A DNA stretch of 64,000 nt from Ruminococcus sp. FMBCY1 (GCF_023921805.1 NZ_CP074197.1:868001-932000); one strand, 5' to 3'. Positions 44,182-53,290 are shown, counted from the first letter of the stretch. Made by a program: numbers and translations. The notes: generated from the letters alone by a model not told the origin.

Positions 44182-44409
44182 CTGTTTTTCTTTATTTTCA
44201 TCTTTTAACTTTACTTTCTTTGGTTTGCTTAACATTCCGAGAATTATTCCTACGGTTGCAAGCAAAACTCCGCTTGCGGAAGTGATTGCCGACCATTTTT
44301 CACTGTCAAAAGCATAGGCAATAATAATTGATGCTAATATAAGCAATACGCATATTATAAGTAAAATAAACGCAATTTTAAAAAGAACATTCATTTTTTG
44401 CTTTTTCAT
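44164..44409 (-). CDS. Small two-helix membrane protein
   Basis: An 81-residue protein with a basic start (MKKQKMN), two membrane helices (about 8-30 and 43-60) and a Lys/Glu-rich tail. No family recognised. Its ATG overlaps the rsmA stop by one base, suggesting translational coupling. Confidence 0.7.
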   Translation of the reverse strand: MKKQKMNVLFKIAFILLIICVLLILASIIIAYAFDSEKWSAITSASGVLLATVGIILGMLSKPKKVKLKDENKEKQLTKTE

Positions 44410-45269
44410 TACATCATCTCCTGCAAATTGTTTGTAATATTCGCAAAGTCATCAAGAGTCAGCTTTTCCGCTCTTGCGTTTGTTTCTACTCCCGAATTAA
44501 TCAAAAGCTCATTTATCTTGCCTTTTTCAACAGAAAGTCCCGAACTAAGCGAATTTGCAAGAGTTTTTCTTCTCTGTGAAAAAGCCGCTTTTATTACATT
44601 GAATAACAGTTTTTCACTCTCAACCTTTACAGGCGGCTCTTTTCTTACATTAAGTCTTATTACTGCCGAATCGACTTTCGGGGCAGGCATAAAAGAACCT
44701 GCGCTTACGCCAAACAGCATTTCAGGCTCGGCATAATAATTTACAGACACAGTGACCGCACCGCTCTGTCTTGTACCGACTTCCGCACAAATCCTCTGTG
44801 CCGCCTCTTTCTGAACCATTACGGTTATTGCCTCTATCGGCAGTCTGTCCTCAAGCAGTTTCATAATAACGGGAGATGTTATGTAATAGGGCAAATTTGC
44901 GCAAACAACAACCTTCATTCCTGCAAACTCCTCGTCAATCAGCTTGTGCAAATCAAGTTTAAGCACATCTTCGTTTACTACCTTTAAGTTATCGTATTCG
45001 CCAAGCGTTTCATCAAGAACAGGCAGAAGTCTTTTATCAAGTTCTACTGCCACTACCTTATCGGCAAGCTGACAAAGCTCATTTGTAAGTACACCGATAC
45101 CCGGACCGACTTCAATTACACCTACACCCTCGCCTGCACCGCTGTACTCTGCCATTCTCGGGCATACAGACGGATTAATCAGAAAATTCTGACCAAGTGA
45201 TTTTGAAAATGTAAAGCCGTGTTTTGAAAGTATCTCTTTAATTTTTCCTATATCAGATAAGTTATTCAT
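44409..45269 (-). CDS. rsmA: 16S rRNA (adenine1518/1519-N6)-dimethyltransferase
   Basis: A 286-residue RsmA/KsgA. SAM-binding VIEVGPGIGVLTNELC near 52 and the catalytic NLPYYITSPVIMKLL near 130 (family NLPY) are clear. It dimethylates two adjacent adenines in the 3' minor domain of 16S rRNA during 30S assembly. Start overlaps the upstream methyltransferase stop by one base. Confidence 0.95.
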   Translation of the reverse strand: MNNLSDIGKIKEILSKHGFTFSKSLGQNFLINPSVCPRMAEYSGAGEGVGVIEVGPGIGVLTNELCQLADKVVAVELDKRLLPVLDETLGEYDNLKVVNEDVLKLDLHKLIDEEFAGMKVVVCANLPYYITSPVIMKLLEDRLPIEAITVMVQKEAAQRICAEVGTRQSGAVTVSVNYYAEPEMLFGVSAGSFMPAPKVDSAVIRLNVRKEPPVKVESEKLLFNVIKAAFSQRRKTLANSLSSGLSVEKGKINELLINSGVETNARAEKLTLDDFANITNNLQEMM

Positions 45270-46591
45270 TATAAAAGTCTAAGTCCTTTCGGATATTTAT
45301 TTTTTAGTCTGCCGTTTGAGCATTTGCCAAATCCCACAGTAATTCCGTTTACGCAGACAGCAGTGTATCCTTTAATATTATTGTCAACGGCAACTTCTTC
45401 GCCGTGAAGAAACGCTTTAATTTCCGCAGAATTTACATCAAAATCCACTTTTGAAACACACTCGTCTGCTTTTGCCGCCATAAATGCCGAATGATGCGGT
45501 TCGATTCTGTTTTTAACTATTTGTCCCAAAATTATTCCGCTGCGTAAAACGGGCAGCTTTTCACACGGTACATATTCCTGCGGCAAAACAATAATTTTAT
45601 CGCCTATTACTTCAATATTTTCACCAAACGGTCTGCCTATAAAGAGGCTGTCGTAAAAATCAAAAATTTTACTGTCAATTTTCTTTTTACTGTTTTCCGT
45701 AAAAGAATTTTTATATAATTCACCCGATTTTTTCAATCTTGCGGCAAAATGTCCCTCGCCGCCGTCCATCGGAAAAATTCTTCGTGCATATTCAAGCGTC
45801 GGTCTGCCAAAATTTACATTTGCGTCTTCAAGTTTAAAATCAGGATTTTCCTCTAAGAACCTGCCGATAACGCCCTCATTTTCTTCAACTGAAAAGGTAC
45901 AGGTGGAATACACCATAACTCCGCCGTCTTTAAGCGCATTCTTAGCACTGTTCAAAATTTTTAACTGTCTCTCCGCACAGCTTTTTACATGCTCGTCACT
46001 CCACTCGCTTTCGGCAGTTGAGTCTTTTCTGAACATTCCCTCACCGCTGCAAGGAGCGTCAACAAGCACTTTGTCAAAACAGCCGGCAAGCCTGTCACAA
46101 AGCACCTCGGGATACGCATTTGAAACCGTGGCATTTCTTATACCCATTCTTTCAATATTCGAGAGCAGAATATTAGCTCTGTTTTTGACAATTTCATTGC
46201 TCCATAAAAAGCCTTTTGAATTGAGCTTAGCGGCAATTTGCGTACTCTTGCCGCCCGGTGCTGCGCAAAGGTCAAGTACATAGTCGCCCTCCTGCACATC
46301 AAGCATTGTTACTGCCGAAGAAGCAGACGGCTCTTGTATATAAAAAGCGCCTGCATGATGCAAAGGGTTATTACCGAGCGAAGTAATTTCATTCGGAATA
46401 TAAAAACTTTCACTGCAAAAAGGAGCGGATTTTAAATCAAAATCAAGTAATTTTTCAAGTTTTTCCACAGAACATTTCAGAGTATTTACTCTTAAGCCTC
46501 TGTAATGTTCTCCGCTTGAATTATAAAATTTTAAAAAATCGTCAAACTCGTCACCGAGCAGAGCTTTCATTTTATCTAAAAAAATATTCAT
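45269..46591 (-). CDS. NOL1/NOP2/Sun family rRNA (cytosine-C5) methyltransferase
   Basis: A 440-residue m5C methyltransferase. SAM motif DLCAAPGGKSTQIA near 105, the catalytic cysteine in STCTFSVEENE near 240, and the second cysteine in VDAPCSGEGMFRKD near 180. A C-terminal extension with VGFGKCSNGRLKNKYPKGLR resembles the RsmF C-terminal domain. Together with rsmA it modifies 16S rRNA; the exact position (C1407 or other) is not decidable here. Confidence 0.9.
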   Translation of the reverse strand: MNIFLDKMKALLGDEFDDFLKFYNSSGEHYRGLRVNTLKCSVEKLEKLLDFDLKSAPFCSESFYIPNEITSLGNNPLHHAGAFYIQEPSASSAVTMLDVQEGDYVLDLCAAPGGKSTQIAAKLNSKGFLWSNEIVKNRANILLSNIERMGIRNATVSNAYPEVLCDRLAGCFDKVLVDAPCSGEGMFRKDSTAESEWSDEHVKSCAERQLKILNSAKNALKDGGVMVYSTCTFSVEENEGVIGRFLEENPDFKLEDANVNFGRPTLEYARRIFPMDGGEGHFAARLKKSGELYKNSFTENSKKKIDSKIFDFYDSLFIGRPFGENIEVIGDKIIVLPQEYVPCEKLPVLRSGIILGQIVKNRIEPHHSAFMAAKADECVSKVDFDVNSAEIKAFLHGEEVAVDNNIKGYTAVCVNGITVGFGKCSNGRLKNKYPKGLRLL

Positions 46592-46645
46592 TGTATAAAT
46601 TCCTTAGAAACGATAATAATAAGCATATCGGAGGGAGGTGCTAAT

Positions 46646-46780
46646 ATGAACTTCAACCAGAATCAGAATAACAATCAGAACCAGAACAATAACCAGAATC
46701 AGAACAAAAATCAGAATAACAACCAGAATAAAAACCAGAAGAACAGCCAGAACAAGAATCAGAATAACAACTTTCACTAA
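46646..46780 (+). CDS. 44-residue Asn/Gln-rich peptide
   Basis: A short gene too small for usual calling, with a strong GGAGGGAGG site eight bases before the ATG and a hairpin terminator at 46799-46836, so it looks like a real gene. The product has 24 Asn and 11 Gln in 44 residues in an almost regular NQNxNQ pattern, a few Lys, one Ser and Phe, and ends in NNNFH. No membrane segment or signal. It resembles in composition (not in sequence) the Gln/Asn-rich gamma-type spore proteins, but I cannot assign a family. Confidence 0.65.
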   Translation: MNFNQNQNNNQNQNNNQNQNKNQNNNQNKNQKNSQNKNQNNNFH

Positions 46781-46798
46781 TCGGGTTCATAACTGTGC

Positions 46799-46836
46799 GG
46801 CAAGCCATATTTTTAGAAACAAAGGTATGGCTTGCC
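46799..46836 (+). terminator. Terminator of the Asn/Gln-rich peptide gene
   Basis: Perfect 11-bp arms GGCAAGCCATA/TATGGCTTGCC, 18 bases after the stop. The T tract is delayed (a TTTTTT run starts 14 bases later). Confidence 0.65.
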
Positions 46837-46923
46837 TTAAACAGTACATATTTTTTAAAATCAATAATTCACAAAAACAATTAGTGGAATAATTCTATTG
46901 TTATTTAATTAAATTTTAATATA

Positions 46924-47595
46924 TCAATATCCGTATTTTTCACCTATAATTATTACCTTAATTCTGTCCTTATGTCTTTGTTGAGCGCAAACTACATAGT
47001 TACAGCAAATTCTTCTGTCACTTTTGCAGCCCGAACAAAGTTCTGCGCCCTCTTTGTCTGCTGTAATACATTTACCTGTTTTGCCGCATGGAGTTTCAAT
47101 ATTCAATCTTATTGTATTGCTCGGTGTGGCAATTCTCTTTACTCTGTCAATTGCCTCATCAATGTTTTTTACAATTTTATTATAACCGCAAACAAGTATA
47201 ACACTCTTAGGACCATATAAAATTGCCGCAACACGGTTAGAATTGCCGTCAACATTATACAGTTCTCCGTTTTCTGTAATCGCATTACTGCTCGCAAAGT
47301 AAACATCGGAAGAAAAAGTCTTATGATAAACTTCTTCCACCTCTTCGGGAGTAATTCCCTCTGCCGCTCTGTCAAGATACTTATAATCGGAAGAAGTAAT
47401 AATATCATACACTCCTGTTTCTTTAAGAGTAACAGAACCGCCGCTTGATATTACATCGCCCTTTTTAATCAGAGTTTTTACAAGATTGCAGGCGTCTTCT
47501 TTGTTATCACAATAATAAGCATCCATCTTGTTTGCTTTCAAATTTTTTATTGTTTTTTCAATTTTAAGTTTAGTTTCGTTGCTCAAAGCGTTCAT
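46924..47595 (-). CDS. LUD-domain protein (YkgG/LutC-like)
   Basis: A 223-residue lactate-utilisation (LUD, former DUF162) domain protein. Family features: KKGDVISSGGSVTLKETGV near 46, SSNAITENGELYNVDGNSNRVA near 102 and GPKSVILVCGYNKIV near 128. The C-terminal half adds a Cys-rich segment (CGKTGKCITADKEGAELCSGC, CCNYVVC) that may bind iron or zinc, seen in stand-alone clostridial LUD proteins. The partners LutA and LutB are absent here, so a lactate role is doubtful. Confidence 0.82.
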   Translation of the reverse strand: MNALSNETKLKIEKTIKNLKANKMDAYYCDNKEDACNLVKTLIKKGDVISSGGSVTLKETGVYDIITSSDYKYLDRAAEGITPEEVEEVYHKTFSSDVYFASSNAITENGELYNVDGNSNRVAAILYGPKSVILVCGYNKIVKNIDEAIDRVKRIATPSNTIRLNIETPCGKTGKCITADKEGAELCSGCKSDRRICCNYVVCAQQRHKDRIKVIIIGEKYGY

Positions 47596-47648
47596 ACTTA
47601 CACTTCCGTTAGCTTTTTGTTAAATTATACACTATATAGCCGTCTATT

Positions 47649-48191
47649 TCAAGCCTCTACAAACGGTACTCCAAAATACTCCGCAATCGACTGTGCAAGA
47701 TTTCTTCCGATTGCTCCGACATTTTCTCTTATCCACTGTGCCTCTTCGGGATTATCGTGGTACGCTACTTCTATCAATGCCGACGGTGCTTTTGTTCTGC
47801 GGACTTCCGCAAGGCTTGTGGTCGGAATAATATCTACATCATCAGGATACGGATAGATGTTTTCATAATTTCGTTGTAAGATTTCAGCGAACCTTTTTCC
47901 GTTAAGGCTTGACGGATAATAATATATGTCAGCACCGGTATATCTGCCTGCCGAGCCCTCCGGTGCAGCATTACTGTGTACTGCAAGATGCAAATCATTT
48001 GCCGAATTATTAGAGTCCTTTATCGCCTGTGACAAAGTCATTTCGGGACTGTTTCTGTCAAATTCTATTCCGCTTGCAAACAAATACGGCTCAATAGCGT
48101 CGGCAACAAGATTCATATAATATTCTTCATTTCCGCCGTCAACATAAGGATTATACTCCTGAAGTGACGGACTTAAATATACCTTTGGCAT
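47649..48191 (-). CDS. N-acetylmuramoyl-L-alanine amidase (Amidase_3)
   Basis: A 180-residue amidase_3 domain without signal peptide. Zinc-site residues are seen in NEEYYMN (Glu), LHLAVHSNA (His) and IEVAYHDN (catalytic Glu). The first zinc histidine of classical enzymes (HGG) is replaced in this subtype by a YLSPSLQEYN start. The family cuts the amide bond between MurNAc and the peptide; the missing signal suggests action in the mother cell or after lysis. AAGGAG seven bases before the ATG fixes the start. Confidence 0.82.
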   Translation of the reverse strand: MPKVYLSPSLQEYNPYVDGGNEEYYMNLVADAIEPYLFASGIEFDRNSPEMTLSQAIKDSNNSANDLHLAVHSNAAPEGSAGRYTGADIYYYPSSLNGKRFAEILQRNYENIYPYPDDVDIIPTTSLAEVRRTKAPSALIEVAYHDNPEEAQWIRENVGAIGRNLAQSIAEYFGVPFVEA

Positions 48192-48250
48192 AATAATTCT
48201 CCTTTTATTAAAATAATGCTCACGCACCATACAATATATTATTCCGCAAT

Positions 48251-49111
48251 TTATTTTTTGCTTATTTTTTCCATAAGTTGTGCGGTTGATTCCGCATTAT
48301 CTCGGCGAAATCTTCCGAGTTCATAAAGACTTTCGGGATTTTTAGTTACATAATTAAGTTTTTCGGTACAATTTAAAGTAGACAAAAAGCCTGCCTCTTT
48401 AAGAATTTCAAGACTTGAGCCGCTTTCTTCACCGAAGGGATAAATAAATGCGGTAGGTGCGTTGCCCGTAATAGATTTTATATATTCCTGAGCCTTATTT
48501 ATATCATTTGTAATTGCAGTTTTATATTCATCATCACTTTCCTTATATTTTTTACCTATTCCCTTTCTTGGCGTCAAAGTGTGCATATTGTATGAATGAT
48601 TCTGAAATTCCACAAGCCCGGAATCATACATTTCTTTAATATTCTTTTTCAAAAGATGACCGTAGTTTGCATTTTCTTCACCTGTTGCCGTAAAGTTCTC
48701 ACTGAACTTTGCAACGGGTGAAATTACAGCTTTTGCGTTGTATTTTTTTAACAACGGAAAAACATATTTATAGTTATTGTAGTATCCGTCATCAAATGTC
48801 AGCATCACACATTTGTCAGGTAAGGCTTTATCGGAATAAACATAGTCAATTAAATCATTTACCGTTACGGTTGTATAACCGTTTTCCTGAAAATATTTTA
48901 AATCGCTTTCAAATAAATCAGGTGAAATCACATAATCATTTTGGCTTGATTTATCCTTTAATACCGAATGATACATTATAATCGGCATTTTTATAGCATT
49001 TTCCGAAATTTCGCTTGCACCGCTAAGAGATGCAAGTATAAAAATTGACAGAATTACTGTGGTAAGACACATTAAAAGCAGTTTTAATCTGTTTTTGTAT
49101 ATTTTACCCAT
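48251..49111 (-). CDS. Polysaccharide deacetylase family protein
   Basis: A 286-residue NodB-domain protein with an N-terminal signal anchor (about 8-30). The metal site is visible in VMLTFDDGYYNN (Asp pair) near 98 and VEFQNHSYNMHTL (two His) near 160, and TAFIYPFGEES near 221 is the family's third motif. It may remove acetyl groups from peptidoglycan GlcNAc or from a polysaccharide. GGAGGT fixes the start. Confidence 0.88.
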   Translation of the reverse strand: MGKIYKNRLKLLLMCLTTVILSIFILASLSGASEISENAIKMPIIMYHSVLKDKSSQNDYVISPDLFESDLKYFQENGYTTVTVNDLIDYVYSDKALPDKCVMLTFDDGYYNNYKYVFPLLKKYNAKAVISPVAKFSENFTATGEENANYGHLLKKNIKEMYDSGLVEFQNHSYNMHTLTPRKGIGKKYKESDDEYKTAITNDINKAQEYIKSITGNAPTAFIYPFGEESGSSLEILKEAGFLSTLNCTEKLNYVTKNPESLYELGRFRRDNAESTAQLMEKISKK

Positions 49112-49200
49112 AAATACCTCCAAAATTTTTTATAAAAATAATTCTTATTATTCTTTTATGTAAATATAATAATTTAAAGTTATGATAATATATTTGCAAT

Positions 49201-49215
49201 CAGTAATCATTATCA
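49201..49215. promoter_or_regulatory. Candidate Fur/PerR box upstream of perR
   Basis: The sequence CAGTAATCATTATCA matches the 7-1-7 Fur/PerR consensus TGATAATNATTATCA at 11 of 14 defined bases, with one half perfect. It lies 22 bases before the perR start, consistent with autoregulation. Confidence 0.5.
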
Positions 49216-49236
49216 ATTTTTGGAGAAAATGTTGCA

Positions 49237-49620
49237 ATGAAAAGAAATTTCAGCTCAAAAAGAAACGCTATATACAACACAATTCTCAGTACAACGACGC
49301 ACCCAAGTGCCCGTTGGATATACGAACAGCTTAAGCCCGATTATCCGGACCTCAGCCTTGGCACAGTTTACCGTAACATTTCATTATTTAAAAATGAAGG
49401 CAAGGTAAGCGTTGTGTGTAATGTAAACGGTGAAGAACGCATTGACGGTAACACTTCCCCACATACACATTTTGTGTGCAATTGTTGCGGCAGGGTAATT
49501 GATGTAGCAGATGACGGCAGCAAATCGTCGGAAAGCCTTGCACTTTTAAATAAAGGCTTTACTATTGAGAGCAAACTTGTTATCTACTACGGCAAATGTT
49601 CAGATTGCTGTAATAACTAA
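49237..49620 (+). CDS. perR: Fur family repressor, PerR-like
   Basis: A 127-residue Fur-family protein: winged helix with LSLGTVYRNISLFKNEGKVS near 44 and the metal domain with SPHTHFVCNCCG and CSDCC cysteine pairs (structural zinc). Neighbouring rubrerythrin and the absence of the extra Fur N-terminal features favour a peroxide sensor (PerR), which loses DNA binding when metal-catalysed oxidation hits a His. Fur or Zur cannot be fully excluded. Confidence 0.82.
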   Translation: MKRNFSSKRNAIYNTILSTTTHPSARWIYEQLKPDYPDLSLGTVYRNISLFKNEGKVSVVCNVNGEERIDGNTSPHTHFVCNCCGRVIDVADDGSKSSESLALLNKGFTIESKLVIYYGKCSDCCNN

Positions 49621-49676
49621 TACCGAACAGCGGTATTTAATTAACAATATATATTTATTATAAAGGAGAAAAAATT

Positions 49677-50219
49677 ATGAAATGGTATTGTACAGTATGC
49701 GGATATGTTTATGAAGGACCTACAGCTCCGGAGTTTTGCCCACAGTGTAAAGCTCCTGCAAGCAAATTCAAAGAGGTTGTAGAGGGCGCGTCTTTTGCAA
49801 CAGTTCACGAGGTTGGCGTAGCCCAGGGCGTTAGCGAAGATATTTTAAAGGATCTCAGAGCTAACTTTGAGGGTGAATGTTCAGAAGTAGGTATGTACCT
49901 TGCAATGGCAAGAGTTGCTGACAGAGAAGGTTATCCTGAAATTTCAGCCGCTTTTACTAAGTATGCTTTTGAAGAGGCAGAGCACGCTGCAAAGTTTGCA
50001 GAACTCCTCGGTGAAGTAATTACAGACAGCACAAAGAAGAACCTCCAAATGCGTGCAGAGGCAGAAGCAGGCGCTTGCGAAGGCAAATTTGATCTTGCTA
50101 AGAGAGCAAAGGCTCAAAATCTTGACGCTATCCACGATACAGTTCATGAGATGGCTAAAGACGAGGCAAGACACGGTGCAGGCTTTGCAGGTCTTTTAAA
50201 GAGATATTTTGCTGACTGA
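49677..50219 (+). CDS. Reverse rubrerythrin (NADH/peroxide reductase)
   Basis: A 180-residue protein with a rubredoxin domain first (iron cysteines 5, 8, 21, 24 in [11 protein letters not shown] and FCPQCKAP) and a diiron rubrerythrin domain second ([35 protein letters not shown]). This order is the reverse rubrerythrin found in obligate anaerobes, which removes H2O2 and O2. It follows perR by 56 bases and is probably de-repressed with it. Confidence 0.92.
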   Translation: MKWYCTVCGYVYEGPTAPEFCPQCKAPASKFKEVVEGASFATVHEVGVAQGVSEDILKDLRANFEGECSEVGMYLAMARVADREGYPEISAAFTKYAFEEAEHAAKFAELLGEVITDSTKKNLQMRAEAEAGACEGKFDLAKRAKAQNLDAIHDTVHEMAKDEARHGAGFAGLLKRYFAD

Positions 50220-50237
50220 TTTTAAATCTTAAAACTC

Positions 50238-50272
50238 AAAGGACATCGGCTGTTCATATACCGATGTCCTTT
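50238..50272 (+). terminator. Terminator of the rubrerythrin gene
   Basis: Perfect 12-bp arms AAAGGACATCGG/CCGATGTCCTTT followed by TTATTATTTTTCT. Confidence 0.9.
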
Positions 50273-50373
50273 TTATTATTTTTCTATAAAAAATCAGCTG
50301 TAATTTGATTGTTTTATAATATTTTATTTACTTTTATTTATCATTATGATAACATTGTATTGAGGTGTTAAAA

Positions 50374-51039
50374 ATGGATAATGAAAATATTAATTACAGT
50401 GATTATAAATACGATTTTGAATCAAAAATTGTAATGAACGAACAAGATTATTTAGACTTTAACAATGTAAGCTATAAAAGATTGGCAATAATATTTATAA
50501 TTGAATTTATCATAACGGGTTTTATAACAACACGAATATTAATACTAAAATCTTTTAATTATTATTTTCAAAGTGAAACTACAGATGATATGCAATTATA
50601 TCTGATATTATCCGCAGTAATAGTTTTGCTTATGGGAGTAATATATTTTAAAACACAGAGAAATATCAAAAACAGCTATAAAAGAGCTTTGTTTACTACC
50701 GGCGAAAAGTATATTACTCACACTACTTACTTTGGCGAAAAAATTATTACCGTAACAAAGAATATATCAAGAGAATTTGATTATTCGAGCATTACGGGCG
50801 TTTACGAAACCGAAAAATACATTCTTTTAAAATTACAGTTTAATTTGTTTTTGATTATAGGAAAAGATATTAAAAGCAACATCAATAATGTAGATTTTAT
50901 TTCTTATATATTCAGTAAATCTTCTAATATTAAAAAGAAAGCTGTTATTAATGTTACTAATCAAAAAAAGGTCGCCTTTGTTTTTATGTGCCTTACAATC
51001 GCTCTCTTTGTAATTAATTTGATAATTGCTGTCTTATAG
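50374..51039 (+). CDS. YcxB-like membrane protein
   Basis: A 221-residue protein with two N-terminal helices (about 32-54 and 75-95), a soluble beta-rich middle (TTGEKYITHTTYFGEKIITV) and a third helix at the C terminus. This layout and the YITHTTYFGE... YSSITGVYETEKYILL segment fit the YcxB family; function unknown. GAGGTG six bases before the ATG at 50374 sets the start. Confidence 0.7.
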   Translation: MDNENINYSDYKYDFESKIVMNEQDYLDFNNVSYKRLAIIFIIEFIITGFITTRILILKSFNYYFQSETTDDMQLYLILSAVIVLLMGVIYFKTQRNIKNSYKRALFTTGEKYITHTTYFGEKIITVTKNISREFDYSSITGVYETEKYILLKLQFNLFLIIGKDIKSNINNVDFISYIFSKSSNIKKKAVINVTNQKKVAFVFMCLTIALFVINLIIAVL

Positions 51040-51379
51040 AAATCGCTTCTATTCTAAAAGTCGAGGTAACATTAATAAATTATAGTTTGGCTTAATACAA
51101 CTGCAAAGCAATTATAAAAGTTTGGTCGACTTTTTCAAAGGTCGTGGGGTGTAGGCAAAGCCACAAACACTTTACTCTTACACAATTTCTTGATAGCCAA
51201 ACAGCTCGCTGTTTGAGCCTGATACATCGTTATATTGGAATATATTAGGGGCACTGCCCAAAGCAAAACCAAATTTTTAATTATTTTGCTAAAGCTGTGC
51301 GATAATCCATAATTCACCCAACAAACATTTGATAAAGTACCTAAAAATACTTATACTGCTTTATTTCCAAATGCAAAAA
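51040..51379. repeat. Possible degenerate dispersed repeat
   Basis: A 340-base stretch without a credible gene but with base use unlike its AT-rich surroundings between 51120 and 51270. It contains a perfect 8-bp inverted repeat (CAAACAGC/GCTGTTTG, 51198-51215) and imperfect GC-rich ones (GTGTAGGC around an AAA with GCCACA; GGGGCACTGCCC). Such stacked palindromes behind a gene are typical of intergenic repeat units, but I see no second copy in the window. The 60-codon minus-strand frame through it has no ribosome site. Confidence 0.35.
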
Positions 51380-51406
51380 ATCCCACTCAAAAAATTTGAG
51401 TGGGAT
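51380..51406 (-). terminator. Terminator of the rpsB-tsf operon
   Basis: Perfect 12-bp arms ATCCCACTCAAA/TTTGAGTGGGAT with a three-base loop, then TTTTTTGC on the minus strand, 28 bases after the tsf stop. Confidence 0.92.
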
Positions 51407-51434
51407 TAATTATGCAATATTAATAAATAATTAA

Positions 51435-52346
51435 TTATTTAACCATACTTGCAACTTCAGCTGCAAAATCGTCCTGACGCTTTTCGATGCCTTCGCCCTT
51501 TTCAAAACGAACGAACTTAGCAATCTCAATGCTGCCGCCGAGAGCCTTAGCTGTGTTGTTAGTATACTGCTTAATTGTCTGCTTGTTGTCCTTAACGAAC
51601 TCCTGATCTACAAGGCAGTTCTCCTTATAGAATTTGCCGATCTTACCCATAACGATCTTATCAGCAATTGCCTCAGGCTTACCCTCGTTAATAACCTGCT
51701 GACGCATAACTTCTTTCTCATGCTCAATAACATCAGTCGGAACATCAGCCTCTGTAAGGTATGGAGTGTTGAGAGCTGCAATCTGCATAGCTACATCCTT
51801 ACCGTAAGCAATGAACTCATCGTTTACAGCAATGTCAGTTGTGAAGTTTACAAGAACGCCAATCTTACCGCCTGCATGAACATAAGCTACGCAAGCACCT
51901 TCCATACGCTCAAAACGACGGATCTTAATGTTCTCGCCGATTGTCTGAATCTTCTCCTGGAGAAGTTCAGCAACTGTCTGCTCAGAGCCTGCTGCCTTAA
52001 GTGTAAGAAGCTCATCAACATCAGCAGGATTCTGCTCGATAACTGTCTGAGCACAAGCCTTAACAAAATCCATAAATGAATCGTTCTTAGCAACGAAGTC
52101 TGTTTCAGCGTTTACTTCGATAACTACGCCAACAGAAGCGTCTGCATTAGTTGTTGCATAAGCAACACCTTCAGCAGCAATTCTGCTTGCTTTTTTAGCT
52201 GCCTTTGCAAGGCCCTGCTCTCTTAAGAAGTCAATAGCCTTGTCCATATCACCATCGGCATTTGTGAGAGCCTTTTTGCAATCCATCATGCCGCAACCTG
52301 TTTTTTCTCTTAATGTTTTAACATCCTGAGCTGTAAATGCTGCCAT
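51435..52346 (-). CDS. tsf: Elongation factor Ts
   Basis: A 303-residue EF-Ts, the nucleotide exchange factor that recharges EF-Tu. The start (AFTAQDVKTLREKTGCGMMDC), the TDFVAKNDSF (TDFV motif) near 80 and the C-terminal core are all standard. It follows rpsB by 45 bases, the universal order. Confidence 0.98.
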   Translation of the reverse strand: MAAFTAQDVKTLREKTGCGMMDCKKALTNADGDMDKAIDFLREQGLAKAAKKASRIAAEGVAYATTNADASVGVVIEVNAETDFVAKNDSFMDFVKACAQTVIEQNPADVDELLTLKAAGSEQTVAELLQEKIQTIGENIKIRRFERMEGACVAYVHAGGKIGVLVNFTTDIAVNDEFIAYGKDVAMQIAALNTPYLTEADVPTDVIEHEKEVMRQQVINEGKPEAIADKIVMGKIGKFYKENCLVDQEFVKDNKQTIKQYTNNTAKALGGSIEIAKFVRFEKGEGIEKRQDDFAAEVASMVK

Positions 52347-52391
52347 TTATATTACATCCTTTCGATTGATATAATTATAAGATAAATAAAA

Positions 52392-53126
52392 TTATTCAGC
52401 TGCCTCTTCTGCTGTTTCTTCTTCAACAGCAGCTGCACCCATCTGACCTTCTTTACCCTCAATGATAGCGTCAGCCATAGCACCTGCAATAAGCTTTACT
52501 GCACGGATAGCGTCATCGTTACCTGGGATAACATAGTCGATTTCATCAGGGTCACAGTTTGTATCAACAATAGCAACAATCGGAATGTTGAGTTTCTTAG
52601 CTTCAGCAACGGCGATTCTCTCTTTTCTTGGGTCAACAATAAAGAGTGCGCCCGGCATTGAAGTCATATCCTTAATACCGCCCATAAACTTCTCAAGCTT
52701 TTCGATCTCAAGGTTAAGCTTGATAACTTCCTTCTTAGGAAGAAGATCAAATGTACCGTCCTCCTGCATTGTGCGGAGCTGCTTTAAACGAGCAATTCTT
52801 CTGCGGATTGTAGCAAAGTTTGTGAGCATACCGCCGAGCCATCTTGCGTTTACATAGTAAGCGCCTGCACGGAGAGCCTCTTCTTTAACTGAATCCTGAG
52901 CCTGCTTCTTTGTACCTACAAAGAGTACGCTCTTGCCTTCTGCTGAAAGCTCACGAACAAAGTTGTAAGCCTCTTCGAGCTTCTTAACGCTCTTCTGAAG
53001 GTCAATAATGTAAATACCGTTACGCTCTGTGAAGATGTATTCAGCCATCTTAGGGTTCCATCTTCTTGTCTGGTGACCAAAGTGTACACCTGCTTCTAAG
53101 AGCTGTTTCATTGAAACTACTGCCAT
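52392..53126 (-). CDS. rpsB: 30S ribosomal protein S2
   Basis: A 244-residue uS2: start [53 protein letters not shown] and [19 protein letters not shown]. The C-terminal tail is Glu/Ala-rich. AAGGAGG nine bases upstream. The leader of about 100 bases may hold an S2 autoregulatory element. Confidence 0.98.
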   Translation of the reverse strand: MAVVSMKQLLEAGVHFGHQTRRWNPKMAEYIFTERNGIYIIDLQKSVKKLEEAYNFVRELSAEGKSVLFVGTKKQAQDSVKEEALRAGAYYVNARWLGGMLTNFATIRRRIARLKQLRTMQEDGTFDLLPKKEVIKLNLEIEKLEKFMGGIKDMTSMPGALFIVDPRKERIAVAEAKKLNIPIVAIVDTNCDPDEIDYVIPGNDDAIRAVKLIAGAMADAIIEGKEGQMGAAAVEEETAEEAAE

Positions 53127-53226
53127 TTTAAATATCCTCCTTAGGTTAAAACCTCCGCCGGACCTTGATTTTTATCGGGTTAAGAGCAATTTGCCACCGT
53201 TCCGACAAGCCCAACGTGCGAAATGC
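53127..53226 (-). promoter_or_regulatory. rpsB leader, possible S2 autoregulatory RNA
   Basis: About 100 transcribed bases, more GC-rich than the surroundings, with a short hairpin AGGTTTTAACCT just before the ribosome site and several GC stretches. rpsB leaders often bind S2. I cannot match a defined leader family. Confidence 0.3.
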
Positions 53227-53232
53227 TATATT

Positions 53233-53260
53233 ATTATACCATAAAATGCAAAAAAATCAA
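53233..53260 (-). promoter_or_regulatory. Promoter of rpsB-tsf
   Basis: TTGATT and TATAAT on the minus strand with a 16-base spacer. The -35 overlaps the terminator hairpin of the upstream gene (53251-53290). Confidence 0.75.
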
Positions 53261-53290
53261 GTGTTTTTTTGAAATAACACTTGATTTTTT
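53251..53290 (-). terminator. Terminator of the SleB-like hydrolase gene
   Basis: Perfect 15-bp arms AAAAAATCAAGTGTT/AACACTTGATTTTTT, with T runs on both strands, 14 bases past the hydrolase stop. Confidence 0.85.

Noticed and set aside
44093..44317. Plus-strand frame of 74 codons over the Mn2+ riboswitch
   Set aside because: It is the antisense of the aptamer, promoter and small membrane protein gene; no ribosome site.
51135..51317. Minus-strand frame of 60 codons in the gap behind the YcxB-like gene
   Set aside because: No ribosome site and it crosses several palindromes; more like a repeat than a gene.
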